DNA of 64,000 bases, taken from Bradyrhizobium lablabi (lineage in GTDB: Bacteria > Pseudomonadota > Alphaproteobacteria > Rhizobiales > Xanthobacteraceae). The notes under the pieces were generated by a model. It was not told the origin of the DNA. It did not search any database and worked only from the letters and a program-made list of their open reading frames with translations. Both the position numbers and the translations under genes were made by a program. Shown here piece after piece: positions 6,075 through 13,900 of the stretch; the stretch's first letter is position 1; each line of letters begins with the position of its first letter. The DNA is taken from the NCBI RefSeq assembly GCF_018129385.1, contig NZ_JAFCLN010000024.1:38329-102328 (forward strand). Direction: 5' to 3'.

Positions 6075-8954
6075 TCAAAGCCCCATTTCCTGACGCCAAT
6101 GCTTGTACATGGCGCGGATCGCCGCTTCCGAGATCAGGCTGTCCGCCGTGCCGGCTTCGATCTCAGGATCGAGTTTCACCAGATGCTCGCCGTTCGGCAC
6201 ACGCTGCATGCCATCCTGCACGAATTTGATGGCCTCGTTGTCCTCCAGCCCGAGGAATCCGGCGGGACCCATCAGATTGCCCTGACGAAGGCGATGCCGC
6301 GTCATTTCCTCGCTGTCGCCCTCGAAGCCGAACATGGTCCATTTCATGATGAACTCGTGCGGCCCGGTCGGCACGATTTGCCTGACGCCGAGCGTGTTCA
6401 TTTCGCGCTGGACGATGAGATTTGGCCAGACGGTCGACATCGTCACCGACCAGGGGCTGTTGAACTCGTCGATGAAATCCATGAAGCGGGGCTCTTCCAA
6501 GGTCATGCCCTCGCGATAGGCGCGCATTTCCTTCTTGGCGTCGCTGGCGACGGCTTTGCCGTCCGATTTCGCCGATGCCATGACTCCGTGCCGGCCCGTC
6601 GGATCTGCGAGCATCAACGAGCGATTGCCCGCAACAAGAAGGCCGAACGTCACCAGGAACGTATGCAACAGCGTTGCGTGATAGGGGTCCTTGAGGTTTT
6701 CGTGATAGAGTTTCCAGTTGCCGGGCAGTGAATGCCGGTAGTAGCCGAGCAGCTTGAGCTTGCGGCCGTCGAAGGTGGCATCGAACTCGCCCAGGACTTC
6801 GGGCCCGAGATATTCCTCGAATGATTCCATCGTTTCGCAGTAGGACGCGAATACAACGCCGCGATGCGTCGTCACGCTGAGCTTGCGCAGGCCGTGATCG
6901 GCGGTCTTGAAGTCGGCCGGCATGCCGCCCTTGCCGTTGACGCCCCGACGGAAGGGCACGCCCGCAAGATTGCCCTTCAGGTCGTAGGACCATTGATGAT
7001 AGGGGCAAACAAACTCTTTCGCATTGCCGCTCAATTCACGGCAAAACTCCGCGGCGCGATGGGCGCAGCGATTCTCGAAGACATTGATCGAGCCGTCATC
7101 GGCTCGCGCGACCACCACCGGCGTCGGGCCGACGTTGGAACGGATGTAGTCGCCCGGATTGGGGATCTCGCATTCGAGGGCCACGTAATTCCAGGTGCGG
7201 CCGTGAAAAATCTTTTCGACCTCGCGCTCATAAATGGTTTGATCTGTATAGACCCAGTCAGGAATGCGCGTCAGTCCTTCCTGCGGCCACACATAGCGCT
7301 TGGTCAAGGCCAGGGGAATGTTCATGGCGGTGATCTCCGAGGCAGAGGTGTCTGGGTCGTTCGTATCGTCGGCAAGCACAACGGCAGAGGCGGCGTCGAA
7401 AGCAAAAGGCGTAGACGAATCGAGTTCATGGCGGGCCTGACGAATCGCATCGGGTGCGGAAAACGCGATTGTGCCGGTGAGAAGACCCGTTTCCCGATCG
7501 ATGGTGCGATAAATCGCGCCGGCTGCGGCGTCGATACTGCCTTCACGAATCACCGTGTCGCTGGCGCTGATACTCCCGATCATCTGGATGTTGAGACCGA
7601 ACTGGTCGGTCCAGAACCAGGGCTTTTTTGCTGTCGTGTCGCGCGCCACGCCGGCCATTGAGCGGCCAGCGGCGGCGCCTTGCTCTTCTGCGTTGTGCCA
7701 GCTCTCCAACCTGACACGCCGGCCGTCCCGGAGGACGTGATGCAGGGCGCAATCGCCCGCCGCCCAAATGCCGGGAACGCTGGTCCGCCCCTCTGCGTCC
7801 ACCTCGATGCCGCCGGCGGTTGCACAACCGGCTGCAGCGGCAAGATCGATAGCCGGTTCGAGACCGATGCCGACGAGCACGGCATCGACCTGGATCGTGT
7901 CTTGCCCGGTTACCACACCGAGCTTGCTTCCACGCTGCGTGATTTCACGAATGTCGGTCCGCCTCCGGACATCGACGCCATGTGCCTCTGCAATGCGACG
8001 GAAGGTGCGGCCCAACGGTACCGGCAGCAGGCGCATCATGATCTCGGGCTCGCGTTCGAGCACCGTGACGGCAACATTTCGCGAAAGCGCCGCCGAGGCG
8101 AGCTCCAGCCCGATAAAGCCGCCGCCAACAATGGCCACATGTGTCGCGGACGCCAACGCGCGGTCGATCGCGGCGGCATCCTCGACAGTGCGCAGATGGA
8201 GGACACCCGGCCGATCCGAACCGGGGATATTGAGTCGACGCGCCCGCCCTCCGGTCGCGATCAGCAAAGCGTCGTAGGGCAGGACCTTGTCTTGCGCGAG
8301 GACGACCTGTTTCCGGGCGGGGTCGATCGCGATCGCTTGCTGGCCGAGATGCAGCCGCACCCCGAGAGACTCCGCATCGACCCGGCTCAACCGCGTGCAG
8401 GCATCCAGATTGCCGCGGCCGAGCAGCATATCCTTGGACAGGGGTGGCCGTTCGTACGGCAGATGAAGCTCATCACCGACCAGATCGATCGCGCCGTTAA
8501 ATCCAGCCTTGCGGAGCGTGCGAATGGCCGCTGCTGCTGTTTGCCCGGCGCCGATGATGACGGCCGTGGCCGCCGTTGCAGCGGCGTTATCGATTTTGGC
8601 GCCGCGGTCTGCCTTGTCGGGAGGCGCGACGGGCTGCTCGCCGTGCCTGTCGAGGTCGACAAGAATGTCGTCGCCTTCGAGCTTTACCGCGTAGGTGCGC
8701 AAATCCTGGGTCAGCGGCGCGCACAGCGCCTTGCCAGTGCGGATGTCGAACTGGCCCTGGTGCAATGGGCACTCGATCTTGCCGTCCTCCACCCAACCTT
8801 CCGACAACAGCGCCAGCGCGTGGGTGCAGATGCCGTGGGTGGCGAAAATCTCGCCGTGCAGCCGATAAAGCGCGACCGGGGTTCCGTCGACGTCGACGCC
8901 GATGACGCCGCCATCCCGGATCGAATTCAACGACGCAGCATGCTGCCAGGCCAT
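6075..8954 (-). CDS. Three-part fusion: Rieske ferredoxin, FAD ferredoxin reductase and Rieske oxygenase alpha subunit
   Basis: One uninterrupted 959-residue frame carries a whole ring-hydroxylating electron chain. Residues 1-105 are a Rieske ferredoxin (C43, H45, C62, H65). Residues about 130-525 are an AIF-like FAD/NAD reductase with GAGQTA at 135-140, GGGFIG at 277-282 and GDCA at 400-403. After a linker, residues 544-959 are a complete oxygenase alpha subunit with a second Rieske cluster (C630, H632, C650, H653). Its iron site is D756, H759, H764, with GLEDNEA downstream as the third-ligand region. Rieske-reductase fusions are known; adding the alpha subunit is unusual. The alpha part resembles anthranilate/salicylate (AndAc/NagG) enzymes. 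The beta subunit lies directly downstream. An internal ATG with Shine-Dalgarno sequence could also give free alpha subunit. Confidence 0.88.
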   Translation of the reverse strand: MAWQHAASLNSIRDGGVIGVDVDGTPVALYRLHGEIFATHGICTHALALLSEGWVEDGKIECPLHQGQFDIRTGKALCAPLTQDLRTYAVKLEGDDILVDLDRHGEQPVAPPDKADRGAKIDNAAATAATAVIIGAGQTAAAAIRTLRKAGFNGAIDLVGDELHLPYERPPLSKDMLLGRGNLDACTRLSRVDAESLGVRLHLGQQAIAIDPARKQVVLAQDKVLPYDALLIATGGRARRLNIPGSDRPGVLHLRTVEDAAAIDRALASATHVAIVGGGFIGLELASAALSRNVAVTVLEREPEIMMRLLPVPLGRTFRRIAEAHGVDVRRRTDIREITQRGSKLGVVTGQDTIQVDAVLVGIGLEPAIDLAAAAGCATAGGIEVDAEGRTSVPGIWAAGDCALHHVLRDGRRVRLESWHNAEEQGAAAGRSMAGVARDTTAKKPWFWTDQFGLNIQMIGSISASDTVIREGSIDAAAGAIYRTIDRETGLLTGTIAFSAPDAIRQARHELDSSTPFAFDAASAVVLADDTNDPDTSASEITAMNIPLALTKRYVWPQEGLTRIPDWVYTDQTIYEREVEKIFHGRTWNYVALECEIPNPGDYIRSNVGPTPVVVARADDGSINVFENRCAHRAAEFCRELSGNAKEFVCPYHQWSYDLKGNLAGVPFRRGVNGKGGMPADFKTADHGLRKLSVTTHRGVVFASYCETMESFEEYLGPEVLGEFDATFDGRKLKLLGYYRHSLPGNWKLYHENLKDPYHATLLHTFLVTFGLLVAGNRSLMLADPTGRHGVMASAKSDGKAVASDAKKEMRAYREGMTLEEPRFMDFIDEFNSPWSVTMSTVWPNLIVQREMNTLGVRQIVPTGPHEFIMKWTMFGFEGDSEEMTRHRLRQGNLMGPAGFLGLEDNEAIKFVQDGMQRVPNGEHLVKLDPEIEAGTADSLISEAAIRAMYKHWRQEMGL
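7323..7338 (-). promoter_or_regulatory. Possible internal translation start for the oxygenase alpha domain
   Basis: On the minus strand GGAG (7338-7335) lies nine bases before an in-frame ATG (7325-7323) that encodes M544, exactly where the oxygenase alpha homology begins (MNIPLALTKRYVW). This is what remains if two formerly separate genes were joined, and it could still allow alpha subunit to be made on its own. Confidence 0.45.
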
Positions 8955-8976
8955 GGACGTTTCCCGCGATCATTCA

Positions 8977-8996
8977 TCAGCATACATCATAATCTT
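8977..8996 (+). promoter_or_regulatory. Shared 20-bp motif, copy A
   Basis: TCAGCATACATCATAATCTT, 22 bases upstream of the fusion gene's start in the divergent region 8955-9106. It matches copies at 9057, 10906 and 13691 with a few substitutions or one gap. It lies 80 bases from copy B in the same orientation. Probably a regulator site for the aromatic locus; the regulator is inferred. Confidence 0.5.
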
Positions 8997-9056
8997 CCGG
9001 AGGCGATCCGGGTTGGGCAGCAAAACCGAACCTCGGATATTGCTTCTCCAATTTAC

Positions 9057-9076
9057 TCAGTATACCATCATAAATT
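9057..9076 (+). promoter_or_regulatory. Shared 20-bp motif, copy B
   Basis: TCAGTATACCATCATAAATT, 30 bases before the ABM-domain gene's start and differing at one position from copy D. The matching block extends one base upstream (C). It lies where a promoter or operator for the rightward genes is expected. Confidence 0.6.
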
Positions 9077-9106
9077 CCAGAAAGGCAAATCACGAGGAGT
9101 GCCGCC

Positions 9107-9475
9107 ATGGCCCAGGAGCCGCTCGCGACCAAGGGAAACTATCTGCATATCTATGATTTCCGGGTGCAGCCCGGCCGCGAAGAAGAGTTCGTCCGGCTGT
9201 TCGAGGAGTTCGACTATTCCGACGGAAATCCGATGCACAAGTCAGCGGCGCAGGTGAAGGATGGCGTGCTTTGCCGCGACGTCGAAGATCCGCAGCGCTT
9301 CTTTCTGATCGCCGAGTGGTCGGATATCGAGGAGCACGCAAAAATTCGCAAAGTTCTGGCGAACGAGATCAAGCCGGAGTTCATCAAGTGCATCGAGGGC
9401 GGCAAATTCGTTCCCAAGTACGTAGAAGTCGTACTGTCGACCCCGGATGAAATTCTGCAAAAAGCAGCCCGTTGA
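9107..9475 (+). CDS. Antibiotic biosynthesis monooxygenase (ABM)-domain protein
   Basis: A 122-residue protein with the dimeric alpha/beta-barrel ABM fold. YLHIYDFRVQPGREEEFVRLFEEF is followed by FFLIAEWSDIEEHAKI and a C-terminal VEVV strand, as in small cofactor-free monooxygenases and heme-type relatives. Such proteins act on aromatic or quinone intermediates or are simply accessory. A GAGGAG seven bases before ATG 9107 fixes the start. It is transcribed divergently from the Rieske oxygenase genes and followed after nine bases by the GST gene. Copy B of the shared motif lies 30 bases upstream. Enzymatic activity is not assured from sequence. Confidence 0.72.
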   Translation: MAQEPLATKGNYLHIYDFRVQPGREEEFVRLFEEFDYSDGNPMHKSAAQVKDGVLCRDVEDPQRFFLIAEWSDIEEHAKIRKVLANEIKPEFIKCIEGGKFVPKYVEVVLSTPDEILQKAAR

Positions 9476-9484
9476 GATCGTCCG

Positions 9485-10129
9485 GTGACGCGGCAACTCT
9501 ACACGTTCTTCCGGTCTTCCACCTCTTACCGGATGCGTATCGCTCTTGCGTACAAGCGGCTCGGCTACGAGCCGCACTATATCAGCCTGCCGAAGATGCA
9601 GCATCGCGAGGCGGTTTATCGCGATCTCAATCCGCAGGGGCTGGTGCCGCTGCTGGTCGAGGACGAGCAGCCGCTGATCCAGTCACTGGCGATCATCGAA
9701 TATCTTGATGAAGTATATCCAGAACCTGGGCTGATGCCGAAGGATCCGCAGGAGCGGGCCTATGTTCGCGCCTTTTCGCAGATCATCGGTTGCGACATTC
9801 ATCCGCTCAACAACGTCCGCGTGCTCAAGCGATTGCAAAGCCAATTCGGCGCCAGCGAGGACGCGACCAATGAATGGTACCGGCACTGGATCGCGGAGGG
9901 GCTGGGCGGTCTGGAGGAATACGTTCTTCAGCAACGCCGATCCGGGCAATTCGCGTTGGGCAATGCCGTTACGATGGCCGACGTCTGTCTGGTGCCACAA
10001 ATCTTCAATGCCAGGCGTTTCGGCTGCGAACTGGGCAAATATTCGAAGCTCAACGACATCTTCGACAACTGCATGAAATTGCCGGCGTTCACGGAGACGC
10101 AGCCGAACACGCAACCCGATGCATTCTGA
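9485..10129 (+). CDS. Zeta-class glutathione S-transferase: maleylpyruvate/maleylacetoacetate isomerase type
   Basis: A 214-residue protein starting at GTG 9485. The N-terminal thioredoxin-like domain has the zeta-class SSTSYRMRIAL motif (residues 11-21), NPQGLVPLL and the glutathione-binding QSLAIIEYLDE. The C-terminal helical domain contains VTMADVCLVPQ. Family members use glutathione to isomerise cis double bonds in maleylacetoacetate or maleylpyruvate after ring cleavage of homogentisate or gentisate. That fits a salicylate-5-hydroxylase-like oxygenase upstream, but no gentisate dioxygenase is present in the window. It lies nine bases after the ABM gene and ends seven bases from the convergent marR stop. 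Confidence 0.82.
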   Translation: MTRQLYTFFRSSTSYRMRIALAYKRLGYEPHYISLPKMQHREAVYRDLNPQGLVPLLVEDEQPLIQSLAIIEYLDEVYPEPGLMPKDPQERAYVRAFSQIIGCDIHPLNNVRVLKRLQSQFGASEDATNEWYRHWIAEGLGGLEEYVLQQRRSGQFALGNAVTMADVCLVPQIFNARRFGCELGKYSKLNDIFDNCMKLPAFTETQPNTQPDAF

Positions 10130-10136
10130 CGCCGGT

Positions 10137-10712
10137 TCAGGCTTCCTTCGGGCTGAAAATGGTGCGGCCGAGGTGATTGTTTCCGTCGATGAGCCGGATC
10201 AAGGTGGAGATAAAGGCGTGCCGCTCGGCCGGCGGAATCGGCTCTAGCAGACGCTCCTGAGCACGTTGCATGGAAAGATACATTTCCTTGGTAACGCGCT
10301 TTCCTTCAGGTGTCAGGCGGGCCAGCATGGTGCGCTTGTCGACCTTTCCCTGACGCCGCTCGATCAATCCGCGCCGGCTCAGCCGGTTGAGCACATCGGC
10401 GACATTGGTACGATCGATGCCGAGTTCGCGCGCGATCGAGTTCTGATCAAGATCGGGATTGGTCGAGAGGGTGGTCAAAAGCCCGTATTGAACGGGCGTG
10501 ATGTCGAATCCCGCGCACTCCTCAAAGAACAATGCATAGTGGATCTGGTGCAGCCGCCGCAGCAGGTACCCCGGCCGCGCCCACAACGGCATCTCCGACA
10601 TCAGGGCGCCTGAGAACGAATAGTCCTGAGACCTGCTCTTCGGCATCGGCGATTCGATCGGGGCGCTGGCCGGCAGGGGCTTGGCGGGACGGCGTTTCGC
10701 ATTGATTGCCAT
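10137..10712 (-). CDS. MarR-family transcriptional regulator
   Basis: A 191-residue winged-helix regulator. The start at ATG 10712 is supported by AGGA six to seven bases upstream; longer frames lack a site. Residues 1-35 form a basic leader. LLRRLHQIHYALFFEECAGF is the dimerisation helix, ITPVQYGLLTTLSTNPDLDQNSIARELGIDRTNVADVLNRL the helix-turn-helix, and GLIERRQGKVDKRTMLARLTPEGK the wing with the conserved D-K-R-x4-L-T pattern. MarR proteins typically bind phenolic or aromatic-acid ligands and repress divergent catabolic genes. It sits centrally in the aromatic locus, divergent from an ABC importer, with motif copy C between them. Its control of the motif is inferred. Confidence 0.87.
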   Translation of the reverse strand: MAINAKRRPAKPLPASAPIESPMPKSRSQDYSFSGALMSEMPLWARPGYLLRRLHQIHYALFFEECAGFDITPVQYGLLTTLSTNPDLDQNSIARELGIDRTNVADVLNRLSRRGLIERRQGKVDKRTMLARLTPEGKRVTKEMYLSMQRAQERLLEPIPPAERHAFISTLIRLIDGNNHLGRTIFSPKEA

Positions 10713-10905
10713 GGGAATTCCTGTAGTGCCCGACCAAATCAAAGACCGTCGGGATCGAACCGAGTCGATTGGACTGCCAACGCAGCTGCTTTGCAACCGT
10801 TTCCGGCCGGGCGCGCCGGCGCCGCCGACAAGCTGCGCCTCCGTCACCTGATCTGACCGGCCAGGGTGTCTTAGCTCAACATCGCCCATGCCAAAACAAA
10901 AATCG

Positions 10906-10925
10906 TCAGTACAACATCATATCTT
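10906..10925 (+). promoter_or_regulatory. Shared 20-bp motif, copy C
   Basis: TCAGTACAACATCATATCTT in the region between marR and the ABC binding-protein gene, 73 bases before the latter's ATG. It is the most divergent copy, but keeps the TCAGTA and CATCATA blocks at the same spacing. The surrounding 285 bases hold no gene. Confidence 0.5.
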
Positions 10926-10997
10926 GTCGAATTCTAAATTGTCGTGTTACCGTGCAAACGCCGGTGGATGCGCTTCTCGAATGAGGAGGGATGATAA

Positions 10998-12020
10998 ATG
11001 TCCGCACGTCGTTGGAATTGTCTTGCAATCGTGGTGGTGCTTGCCGGCTGTCTGAACTCCCTGTCCGCGCTTGCCGCAGACACCGTGAAGGTTCGCCTGG
11101 ACTGGACCCCATGGGGCAATCAGGCGCCCATGCACTTGGCCGCGCAGAAGGGGTTATTCAAGAAATACGATCTCGATGTCACGCTCGACGACGGCAACGG
11201 TTCGGTCTCGACGGTGCAGATCGTCGGGAACGGCGAGTACGACGTCGGTCATGCATCGCTCGCCCCGATGGTCATTGCGCGTTCGAAGGGACTGCCGGTG
11301 AAAGCCTTCGCCGGTTTCGTGCAAAGGAACGACATCGGACTGCTGGTGCCGGCGGACAGCAACATTCGCAGTCCGGCCGATCTCAAGGGCAAGAAGATCG
11401 CCTTTACGGCGGGCTCACTGGAAGCCCCCTTCATCGATCGATTTCTGGCTGCCGGCAAATTGACGCGCAGCGACGTCGAACTTCTCAACGTCAGTGCTCC
11501 AGCCAAGGCCGGAACATATGTGGCCGGAGGAGCCGATGGCGCGTTTTCTTCCGTGCCGTTCTTTCTGCCGGTCGTATCGGTCAAGCGCCCGTCGACCAGC
11601 CTGAATTTTGCGGATTACGGTCTGCAGTTTCCGAGCTTCGGCCTGTTCGCCACGGAAAAAACGCTCCAGACCAAGGCAGCTGCGCTTCGCCGATTTGCCA
11701 GTGTTGTAGCCGGCTGCTGGGCTTACATCCTCAACAATCATGTCGAGGAAGGCGTGCAGGCCATCATTGCTGCGCGTCCGCAGGCCAAGCTCGATCCCGA
11801 CGTGTTGCGCAAGCAGATCGAAAGCATCCGGGCCTTTTCGAAAACGCAGGCAACCGAGAAGCAACCCTTTGGGGTGATGGCCGCCTCGGACTGGCAGACG
11901 GCGCTTCAGATCCTGACCGAGGGCGGGCTGCTGGACCAGAAAGTCCAGTCGGAAGAGGTCTTCACCAACGACCTTATCGACAAGAGCGTCGTCGCCGACA
12001 TTGGAAGCGGCAAGTTCTGA
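10998..12020 (+). CDS. ABC transporter substrate-binding protein, NMT1/SsuA family
   Basis: A 340-residue periplasmic binding protein. A signal peptide covers residues 1-26 (SALAA cleavage region). The mature part begins TVKVRLDWTPWGNQAPMHLA and continues with GLFKKYDLDVTLDDGNGS, the typical opening of THI5/NMT1-like proteins that bind sulfonates, pyrimidines or aromatic acids. GAGGAGGGATGATAA precedes the ATG. It is the first gene of a binding protein-ATPase-permease operon, with gaps of 12 bases and then an 8-base overlap. Being inside the MarR/Rieske locus, it probably imports the amide or aromatic substrate; the ligand is not predictable from the sequence. Confidence 0.85.
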   Translation: MSARRWNCLAIVVVLAGCLNSLSALAADTVKVRLDWTPWGNQAPMHLAAQKGLFKKYDLDVTLDDGNGSVSTVQIVGNGEYDVGHASLAPMVIARSKGLPVKAFAGFVQRNDIGLLVPADSNIRSPADLKGKKIAFTAGSLEAPFIDRFLAAGKLTRSDVELLNVSAPAKAGTYVAGGADGAFSSVPFFLPVVSVKRPSTSLNFADYGLQFPSFGLFATEKTLQTKAAALRRFASVVAGCWAYILNNHVEEGVQAIIAARPQAKLDPDVLRKQIESIRAFSKTQATEKQPFGVMAASDWQTALQILTEGGLLDQKVQSEEVFTNDLIDKSVVADIGSGKF

Positions 12021-12032
12021 GTTGTCCGGTCC

Positions 12033-12797
12033 ATGATCCACGCTTCGCAGGTCACCAAGCAATTTGGGAGCGACGGCAAGGGTGTCACTGCGCTGCAGGA
12101 GGTTTCCCTTGCCATTGGAGAGGGCGAGTTCGTCAGCCTGCTCGGTCCCAGCGGATGCGGCAAGAGTACCTTCCTGCGGTGTCTTGCCGGCATTGAGACG
12201 GCGACCAGCGGCAACCTTCTGATTGATGGCCAGCCGATCTCCGGTCCACCCGATCGTCTCGGAATGGCGTTTCAGCGCGATGCGTTGCTGGATTGGTACG
12301 ACGTGCTGGATAACGTGTTGCTGCCGGCGGATTTCGGCGGCAAGCGCAAGCGCGACTACGAGCCGCGCGCCCGCGAACTGCTGGCGATGGCGGGTCTCAG
12401 CGCCTTCGTGCACAGTTATCCGCGCGCGCTATCGGGCGGAATGCGGCAACGTGTTGCGATGTGCCGGTCGCTGCTGCTCGATCCGCGGCTCCTGCTGATG
12501 GACGAGCCATTCGGTGCACTCGACGCACTTACCCGTGATCAGCTCAACGTTGATCTTCACCATCTTACGCAGCAAAGAAACATGACCGCTGTGTTTGTCA
12601 CGCACAGTATTTCCGAAGCTGTTTTTCTCTCGACGAGGGTGGTGGTGTTCAGCCCGCGTCCGGGACGTGTGGTCGAAGACATTTCCATCGATCTGCCGCG
12701 TGAGCGGCGTCTTGCCGTGCGCGAAAGCAAGGAATTCGGTCACTATGCCCGGCACATTCGCGGGTTGTTCGAGAAGATGGGTCTGATTCATGAATGA
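12033..12797 (+). CDS. ABC transporter ATP-binding protein, SsuB/TauB type
   Basis: A 254-residue ATPase. Walker A GPSGCGKST is at residues 38-46. A Q-loop FQRDALLDWYDVLDN, signature LSGGMRQR, Walker B LLLMDEPFGALDALTR and switch His in VFVTHSISEA are all intact. It energises uptake by the neighbouring membrane component. It follows the binding-protein gene by 12 bases, and its stop overlaps the permease start by 8 bases, implying translational coupling. Confidence 0.92.
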   Translation: MIHASQVTKQFGSDGKGVTALQEVSLAIGEGEFVSLLGPSGCGKSTFLRCLAGIETATSGNLLIDGQPISGPPDRLGMAFQRDALLDWYDVLDNVLLPADFGGKRKRDYEPRARELLAMAGLSAFVHSYPRALSGGMRQRVAMCRSLLLDPRLLLMDEPFGALDALTRDQLNVDLHHLTQQRNMTAVFVTHSISEAVFLSTRVVVFSPRPGRVVEDISIDLPRERRLAVRESKEFGHYARHIRGLFEKMGLIHE

Positions 12798-13581
12798 TCT
12801 GGCCGCCTTCATCCGAAACAGCCTTCAGCGCAGCTTTGCTCCACTCGCGGGCGCCGTGGCTTTTCTTGCCATATGGGAGGTCGCCTGCCGGGTATTTTCC
12901 ATTCGCCCGGTACTGCTGCCGAGTCCGATTGCGGTGTTCGGCGAGATCCTGGCCTCACCTCTGTGGTTTGTGGAGCAGACCGGCTACACTCTTGGAATCA
13001 CCCTGGCGGGTTTCGCGGCGGCTGTCGTATTCGGCGTTCTTTTCGCCATCGTAATCGTCGAATGGAAATTGCTCGAGCGCCTGCTGTTCCCGCTGTTCGT
13101 CGCCTTGAACAGCGTGCCCAAGGTTGCGCTGGCGCCGCTCTTCATCATCTGGTTTGGCGTGGGGGATACCCCCAAGATTGCGATCGCCTTTCTCATTGCT
13201 GTGTTTGCGGTCGTCATCGACACCGCGCTGGGGCTGCGTTCGGTCCCGCCTGATATCGTCGATCTTGCGCGGACGATGCGCGGATCCCGCCTCAAGGTGC
13301 TGTTGCGGGTGAAGCTGTTCTGCGCCATGCCGCATTTGTTTGCGGGGCTCAAGGTGGCGATGTCGTTGGCTCTGGTGGGCGCCATCGTCGGTGAATTCGT
13401 CTCGTCGCAACGCGGGCTGGGCTACGTCATCCTGAGCGCACAGGGCATGTTCGACACCACACGTGTGTTTGCGGCGATCGCCATCCTCGCCATCGTCGGC
13501 GTCGCACTGATCGAGGCCGTGGCGGTCATCGAGCGCGTGGTGATGCCATGGCACCATAGCGCTGAACGTCAGGGGCACTGA
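12790..13581 (+). CDS. ABC transporter permease, SsuC/TauC type
   Basis: A 263-residue inner-membrane protein with about six hydrophobic segments. The EAA loop (VDLARTMRGSRLKVLLRVKLFCAMPHL region) sits before the last two spans. The motif PLFIIWFGVGDTPKI is characteristic of nitrate/sulfonate/taurine-type permeases. It overlaps the ATPase gene by 8 bases and ends the ABC operon. The substrate is unknown, presumably the ligand of the binding protein at 10998. Confidence 0.9.
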   Translation: MNDLAAFIRNSLQRSFAPLAGAVAFLAIWEVACRVFSIRPVLLPSPIAVFGEILASPLWFVEQTGYTLGITLAGFAAAVVFGVLFAIVIVEWKLLERLLFPLFVALNSVPKVALAPLFIIWFGVGDTPKIAIAFLIAVFAVVIDTALGLRSVPPDIVDLARTMRGSRLKVLLRVKLFCAMPHLFAGLKVAMSLALVGAIVGEFVSSQRGLGYVILSAQGMFDTTRVFAAIAILAIVGVALIEAVAVIERVVMPWHHSAERQGH

Positions 13582-13900
13582 CGCAACAACTTCGGAAAGC
13601 GCGGCGGCTTGCTGCGTTGCGATCAAGCATTGGGCATTTCAGGCCGATTTTTTGTGCTGAAGTCCCATTTGACAGCTTTCCAAAAAATGCTCAGTATACC
13701 ATCATAATTTTGGGACTGAGGAATGGACGTAGTCCGGAGGTTGCTCGATGCGCCGCAAACAGGCTCAGCCGATGGTGGCCTCCCTGTTCTGTTCGGCGGA
13801 CCCATTTCTTGGAACGCGAATCATTCGAGCGCCACTCAGCCCGGCGTAGCTAAGGGATGAAGGCGATGCTTTCGACGCAACGTGGAGGAGGGGACTTCAG
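13582..13900. other. Intergenic region upstream of the TRAP binding-protein gene
   Basis: A 319-base gap with no convincing gene. CGCAAC (from 13582) pairs with GTTGCG near 13615-13620, a possible weak stem after the permease gene. A TTGACA at 13669-13674 precedes motif copy D by 17 bases, so a promoter overlapping the motif is plausible. That leaves a leader of roughly 180 bases before the ATG at 13901. Confidence 0.45.
13691..13710 (+). promoter_or_regulatory. Shared 20-bp motif, copy D
   Basis: TCAGTATACCATCATAATTT, the copy closest to consensus and nearly identical to copy B 4.6 kb away. It lies 190 bases before the TRAP binding-protein start and just downstream of TTGACA at 13669, where a repressor would block RNA polymerase. 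Confidence 0.6.

Noticed and set aside
7680..9257. 525-codon plus-strand frame opposite the Rieske fusion
   Set aside because: No domain motif is present and the composition is that of a high-GC antisense shadow; the opposite strand is clearly coding.
13617..13853. 78-codon plus-strand frame over motif copy D
   Set aside because: Arg/Ser-rich with no family features, and it overlaps a likely promoter/operator region.
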